A DNA stretch of 22,078 nt, taken from positions 45,981,290 to 46,003,367 of the forward strand of contig CM044515.1 of NCBI GenBank assembly GCA_024364805.1, given 5' to 3'. The stretch's first letter is position 1. Each line of letters begins with the position of its first letter. The position numbers and the translations under genes are program-made. Shown here piece by piece: positions 18,298-22,078 of this stretch. The notes beneath the pieces are model-generated. The model was not told where the DNA came from, ran no database searches, and saw nothing but the letters and a program-made list of their open reading frames with translations. Source of the stretch: Euprymna scolopes (taxonomy: Eukaryota > Mollusca > Cephalopoda > Sepiida > Sepiolidae).

Positions 18298-18450
18298 TTA
18301 ATTCCACCTCCACAATTTCTTTAAAATGATGACTTTTATATGTTTTCGATTATGTTGAATAAGACAATCTTTTTTAACTTTGGCGGAGATAAGTAGTTTT
18401 CGAAATATAAAGTAATTTGGTGGCTGCCAAGTTTGTACGCACGCACGACC
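18298..18450 (+). repeat. Dispersed repeat S, copy 2
   Basis: Matches 6838-7015 on the same strand: ATTCCACCT, TTTCTTTAAAATGATGACTTTTAT, GATAAGTAGTTTTCGAA and GGTGGCTGCCA. It is followed by less AT-rich sequence and a GGAGGGGAGGGAGGG run (about 18498-18513). The minus frame at 18298-18516 is a shadow. Confidence 0.55.
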
Positions 18451-18592
18451 CACAAATCTACTTCTCTCCGACCGACACTGCGACCCCACAATTTTTTGGA
18501 GGGGAGGGAGGGTCATAATCTTTGCGTGTGGGTTTGTTGAAAACGAATATCAAGGTTAAATTTGGGGCAAATAATTTGACAACCCCCACTCT

Positions 18593-18756
18593 ATTCCGAA
18601 AGCCGTTCTTACAATGGCAAGGTTGAAGGTGTTTATTCCGAAAGCCGTTCTTAACATTAGGAGGTTTGAGTGTCTATTCCGAAAGCTGTTCTTAATATGA
18701 GGAGATTGGGTGTCTATTCTGAAAGCTATTCTTAACATTAGGACGTTGGGTTTTGG
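18593..18756 (+). repeat. Four ~41-bp tandem units related to repeat R
   Basis: Units start at ATTCCGAAAGC or ATTCTGAAAGC near 18593, 18635, 18676 and 18716, each followed by CGTTCTTA.CATTAGGA-like sequence. The core GAAAGCTATTCTTAACAT is the reverse complement of the GTTAAGAAT..CTTTC core of repeat R at 3.4, 5.6 and 6.7 kb. The minus frame at 18556-18738 is a translation of the array, not a gene. Confidence 0.85.
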
Positions 18757-18809
18757 CTAACACCAACAACCGCAGTTTCATTTTTTACGGGGGTGGGGGG
18801 TATGTTTCC

Positions 18810-18840
18810 ACCGTACAACGCGGTTAACGAGTCCTGCTAG
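18810..18840 (+). mobile_element. Helitron-like 3' terminus
   Basis: ACCG (18810-18813) pairs with CGGT (18821-18824) around a 7-base loop. The hairpin is followed after 12 bases by CTAG (18837-18840) and then a T, as in a Helitron insertion at A/T. The layout and sequence resemble the end at 1686-1714 (CCG.ACAA.GC, then CTGCTAGT). The 5' end was not found; repeat S and the 41-bp units upstream may be its body. Confidence 0.5.
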
Positions 18841-19709
18841 TATTATAATAAAGATCAAAACTAAAATAGAAAATATAAGCATGTTTGTGTGTAGTAACTA
18901 ATATTGTAAGATGAACAATCATATTTTTTTATTCTGACATATATATAACAGCAGCGACATCCCAACGTATGTAAATGACCAAGCTGTGACGCGAGGTGAT
19001 ATCTCAGCAGTGAAAGAGGAAGAAAATAAGACAAGAGGCAAAAAAGCACATGGCGAAGAAAGAAACTTTTAAGAATGTGTCGACACGGCAGAGTTTTTTT
19101 TTAAGTGATCGTAAATTCATACAGTCACGGACTATTATTAAATTGTGGTCATTTACGTACTCATGCAGCTCCAATCATACATACATAAATATTCTTCCTT
19201 TTCGTATGTTTTAGTTTGCTTCATTCTGTTAATCGTATGAGAATTTAATATTTTACGGTGACGATATTACGAAGGAAATAAGAAGAAAAGAAACACCACA
19301 TGTTGTCTTTTAGACACATGGCATCGGAGAATCGCTTCCCTCATATAAGCTGGTAGATTGGAGGGAAGAATTTTATTTATGCCAACCCCACCTACCAGAG
19401 TCAGTTTTCTAAAACTTACGATTCGTTGCTTAATATCGCACCGATTGTCATAGATTTACACCGATTCATATTTAAGGGAAGAGGTAAGGCAGTGTGAGAT
19501 ATTCTCTCACCTCGGTTTTGTCATTGGCAAAATGAAAGAAAACAATCAGAAATTACAACGGGCTCACGTTTAAACTTCAACGTAAATTTTATTAAAGTAA
19601 AAAGATCTAAGTTGCAAAAGATGTGTCATGTTTAGCTATCTGCCGAGCAGGGCTGGTAATACACGGAAAACGTTATAGTATAACACGATCGGCCGGTCAC
19701 TGACTTCAC
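18841..19709. other. Unassigned stretch
   Basis: No gene recognised. One plus frame at 19357-19497 is open for 46 codons and contains GAAGAG followed by GTAAGG at 19484, a donor-like site after a weak acceptor (GGTAG at about 19352-19356). This is too weak to call an exon. A short palindrome GTTATAGTATAAC lies near 19672-19684. The minus frame at 18861-19049 has no recognisable feature. Confidence 0.5.
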
Positions 19710-19717
19710 ATGTTATA

Positions 19718-19912
19718 CTAAATGTCTATGAAGACGTAAAGATGGCCAGTCATTAGGGTCTGCGTATCAAGAAGAAAATCATACTTGAGATGCTGGATCT
19801 GTGTGTGGTTCCGTAATTCTCTCAAGATGACTTCTTCACCCTGGTGGCATTCTGGTTGGAATTTTCTTTCTTCGTCCTCCGGACCGACCCGTTGTTTGAT
19901 GGAGGCATTCAT
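19718..19912 (-). CDS. Unrecognised coding-like open frame
   Basis: From the ATG at 19910-19912 the frame gives about 64 codons, reading MNASIKQRVGPEDEERKFQP, then ECHQGEEVILRELRNHTQ, then YDFLLDTQTLMTGHLYVFID and a stop. An earlier in-frame ATG exists at 19943-19945, but the residues it adds are low in coding character. Many codons end in C or G, unlike the AT-rich surroundings, which suggests past selection as protein. Charged residues dominate and there is no signal peptide or membrane segment. CTCAAGTATGAT holds a possible splice donor (GTATGA). I know no family. It may be an exon or a relic of a retroelement, since a promoter-like, less AT-rich block lies upstream on this strand. The plus frame at 19785-19970 is its shadow. 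Confidence 0.3.
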   Translation of the reverse strand: MNASIKQRVGPEDEERKFQPECHQGEEVILRELRNHTQIQHLKYDFLLDTQTLMTGHLYVFIDI

Positions 19913-20109
19913 GACAGAGACAATAAAACACACAACACGACACAATCGTAATATTTATGAGAAATTTTAACTATTTTATTTCTATACATAAATATATTAC
20001 AATATTTTACAGTGTTTTCCAAAAAGGACCAAAAGCAATTAATACTTAAACTTTAAAAATTATTAGACTCAGCTAGCTACATAGAGAGTCCTAACTAGTG
20101 TTGATGGAA

Positions 20110-20123
20110 AGGGGGTACCCCCT
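20110..20123. repeat. 14-bp perfect palindrome
   Basis: AGGGGGTACCCCCT is its own reverse complement. It sits at the start of a less AT-rich block. Confidence 0.9.
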
Positions 20124-21298
20124 CTCGTTCACGAAGAGACAGAGACACGCGTGCTTACCCCATCCGGCCGAAAAAAGGGTCGATCTAGAAAGGGAATTCT
20201 GGGATTTTATTTCCTTGTATCTCTCCGCTTATGGCCAACTCACCACCCGGCCATGCTGTATAGTGTGTTAGCATAGTTATTATATAGTGCCACAACAGTT
20301 CACGTTTATCTTCGCGTTTGCAGGATTTAGTAGTCTACGCTGTTCGAAGATTAGTTCCAACAGGTCGATGAGTTAAGCGATGTTTTCCAAGGATGAATGC
20401 TGAGAGTTCGTTAGTCATTATAAAGTTCACTGTGAATAACCGTACGAGTGGCGGATAACGGTTAGGTTAAAATGTAGACCTTAATTTCGTCTCTGATGAG
20501 AGACATTATCAGTAAGGATGAAAGTGAATTAAATTGAAGAGCATATCAGTGTGTGATGAATATAATATTTAGCTCAACATAAGGACATTGTTCTCTGCAA
20601 ATGATAATAACATTTCGCCCCACATTAGGGCATTAATGCGTCTCACTGAGACAAAGGGATTTTGAGGCTAAAAGCCTCGAGTGAGTTTTCGTACATCCAT
20701 TTCGACCTGTTGTCTGTGTGAAAACTCGCGGGCTGAAAAGATAAATTTAGTGCTACAAATACTCTCGGCAGTTAGTAAGAACAATCAATCTGATAGGTTC
20801 AAACAAAATCGTGGGCGGTCAAACAGGCGAATGAGGAACCTATTTATTCCTGCAGAATTTCTTACAGTAGTCAACCGAGGAAACACTTAGAGGTCTCTAA
20901 TCTATGCAGTAAAAGTCATCTCACGTTCCCTGCCTGAAATCGTTTCCGCAAAGTTTTGGTTCTCATCTTATATGATTTTATAATGCCTGAACCCTACTGA
21001 CCTTGAATCTACCAAGTATCATGTTTATGCTTAAATCATCTGACGAACACAAAACCAATTATTAGTTAAGTGAGACATCCGCCAATATGCAATATGTATA
21101 TATTTAGATTACATTTCGGTTTTTTTTTAAGAAATTTATATTTGATTTGTTTCTATGTCAGTAAACATCGCTTTAATCAGAATACAGTTAGATCACTGCA
21201 GTTTTAGAGGATTAACGTTTTATGCAATATTTTCTGAATTTTATAGATGAATCAAGATACGTTGTATTATTTGTATTATTCGGATTACTGTTTTCACC
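20124..21298. other. Less AT-rich block with small hairpins, no gene assigned
   Basis: Base composition is visibly less AT-rich up to about 21000. Hairpins: GTCTCT/AGAGAC with a GATG loop (20489-20504), GTCTC/GAGAC with a 3-base loop (20640-20652), and GAGGCT/AGCCTC with an AAA loop (20664-20678) nested in CTCACT (20642-20647)/AGTGAG (20680-20685). Two similar words, CAACATAAGGACATTG and CCACATTAGGGCATTA, lie about 50 bases apart near 20575-20630. The open frame at 20681-20890 has no recognisable domain. The block could be a transposon end, an LTR-like regulatory region or a host regulatory region. Confidence 0.4.
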
Positions 21299-21540
21299 TT
21301 GAATATTATTTTAACGTCTCAGCTGATCTACCTATCGGCCCTTTTTAAGATCAAACTCTGGAATCTTCTCATCAAATTTAAGTATGTGCCTGTTTACCTG
21401 GGGAATCTTCATGGAATTTCGACCGGAACCCTTAATTTAATTCGCCGAGATAGCACGCTCTTAGTTAGTCAGACACGACGAGGTTCAATTCTGTAGTAAC
21501 TCGCAATTGTATACTTAGTATAGCCCGCACTGATGATTGA

Positions 21541-21640
21541 AACTTCAACTCCCACACTAAGGATTGAACTTTCAACCCCGAGAAGAGTTTGACTTAGAAC
21601 TAATGCTTTATCAACTATTTTATCGGTTATGCCACAATTT
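21541..21640 (-). repeat. Possible tRNA-derived SINE head
   Basis: On the minus strand TGGCATAACCG (21634 to 21624) resembles an RNA polymerase III A box and GTTCAATCC (21569 to 21561) a B box, about 55 bases apart, with a tRNA-like arrangement between (GATAAAGCATTAGTTCTAAG). A second GTTGAAGTTTCAATC lies about 25 bases further on. T-stem pairing is poor and no SINE body or tail was recognised, so this is tentative. Confidence 0.25.
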
Positions 21641-22078
21641 CACCAGAAGGATTCCTGAATTCGACGAAAATATTTCCAAGTTCGACAAGATACACCCGAA
21701 GAAATTCGTAGGTTATATCAGCGAAAATAGCTGTAAAATAAAAGTCAAGATGAGCACAATAGTCCGGATAATCGAATAATACAAATTTTAATCGTTTTTC
21801 ATATATTTGTTTTGTTACAAGTACAAATTTCATTCATTACTCTATCAAATACAAGTATCTGTCCTGATACGTTTTTTTTTTCTATTCTAGCAAACCTGGT
21901 ATTTTAACGACAATGGACGTATCATCCATTATTCATTGCTGTTCTGATGAAAGTCATTCTAATCTTGATGCCTTTTGAACCCGTCTTTCATTTCACAAGC
22001 AAATACATCATTTCTGACGGTGATTCGTAAAACTAAACAGAACAATCCATTCATTTGTATTTCATAATCCGTAGCACG
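21641..22078. other. Unassigned stretch at the window end
   Basis: AT-rich; the overlapping open frames (21564-21779 plus, 21627-21833 minus) show no recognisable domain. Nothing else seen. Confidence 0.5.

Noticed and set aside
18556-18738. Minus-strand frame with repeated RTAFGI-like blocks
   Set aside because: The periodicity comes from the 41-bp tandem DNA repeat, not from a repeat protein.
19357-19497. 46-codon frame with a GTAAGG donor-like site
   Set aside because: Weak acceptor and unremarkable translation; not separable from chance.
20099-20297. TGTTG...CAACA span that might be a solo LTR
   Set aside because: Flanking bases do not form a target duplication and no primer-binding site or internal region is recognisable; boundaries may be chance.
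20489-20530. CTGATGAG followed by GAAA, like a hammerhead ribozyme core
   Set aside because: The bases between do not form the required stem II; CTGATGAG is part of a simple 6-bp hairpin.

Overview
This window looks like intergenic or deep-intronic DNA from a large, repeat-rich animal genome. A cephalopod such as an octopus is the best guess. The grounds are the very high AT content, long dinucleotide, trinucleotide and tetranucleotide repeats, long strand-asymmetric purine tracts, decayed LINE, mariner and Helitron copies of kinds common in molluscs, and the lack of any long intact gene. The organism call is inference; nothing here proves the species. There are no operons, bacterial-type genes or CRISPR arrays.

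Layout. 1-2030: a decayed, unrecognised coding remnant, then a nested arrangement. An imperfect inverted-repeat pair (about 417-500 and 1931-2030) and an inner direct-repeat pair (571-672 and 1715-1823) surround a short non-autonomous Helitron at 673-1714 with recognisable ends and five internal ~150-bp tandem units. 2030-3390: mostly plain AT-rich DNA, with one possible cysteine-rich exon at 2270-2347. 3390-7350: a dispersed repeat family ('R', three copies), one copy split by a clean DNA transposon (3521-4644, 84-bp terminal inverted repeats, 8-bp target duplication). The same stretch holds a perfect 40-bp duplication (4841-4920) and a ~58-bp dimeric minisatellite (5935-6560). 7478-7960: a relic of a Helitron helicase. 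8151-10570: microsatellites leading into a decayed LINE with endonuclease and reverse transcriptase parts. It ends in poly(A) at an assembly gap (10571-10862).

11041-11223: a small unrecognised open frame on the minus strand. 11271-11935: the 3' end of a second copy of the same LINE family. 12692-13627: a broken mariner transposase on the minus strand. 13628-16980: AT-rich DNA, then two purine-rich tracts (14772-15710 and 16545-16965) separated by CT and trinucleotide arrays. 17750-17885: the best candidate for a host exon (minus strand, terminal). 18298-18840: another dispersed repeat with 41-bp tandem units, closing in a hairpin plus CTAG like that of the first Helitron. 18841-22078: mostly unassigned, with a coding-like minus-strand frame at 19718-19912, a less AT-rich block at about 20100-21000 and a possible tRNA-derived SINE near 21560-21634.

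The window does not encode a cooperating set of genes. Its structure is that of repeats inserted in or next to other repeats, with Helitron-type ends at two places and a helicase relic of the kind that could once have mobilised them. No new biological system is demonstrated. The points most worth following up are the two clean transposon boundaries and the two short candidate exons.
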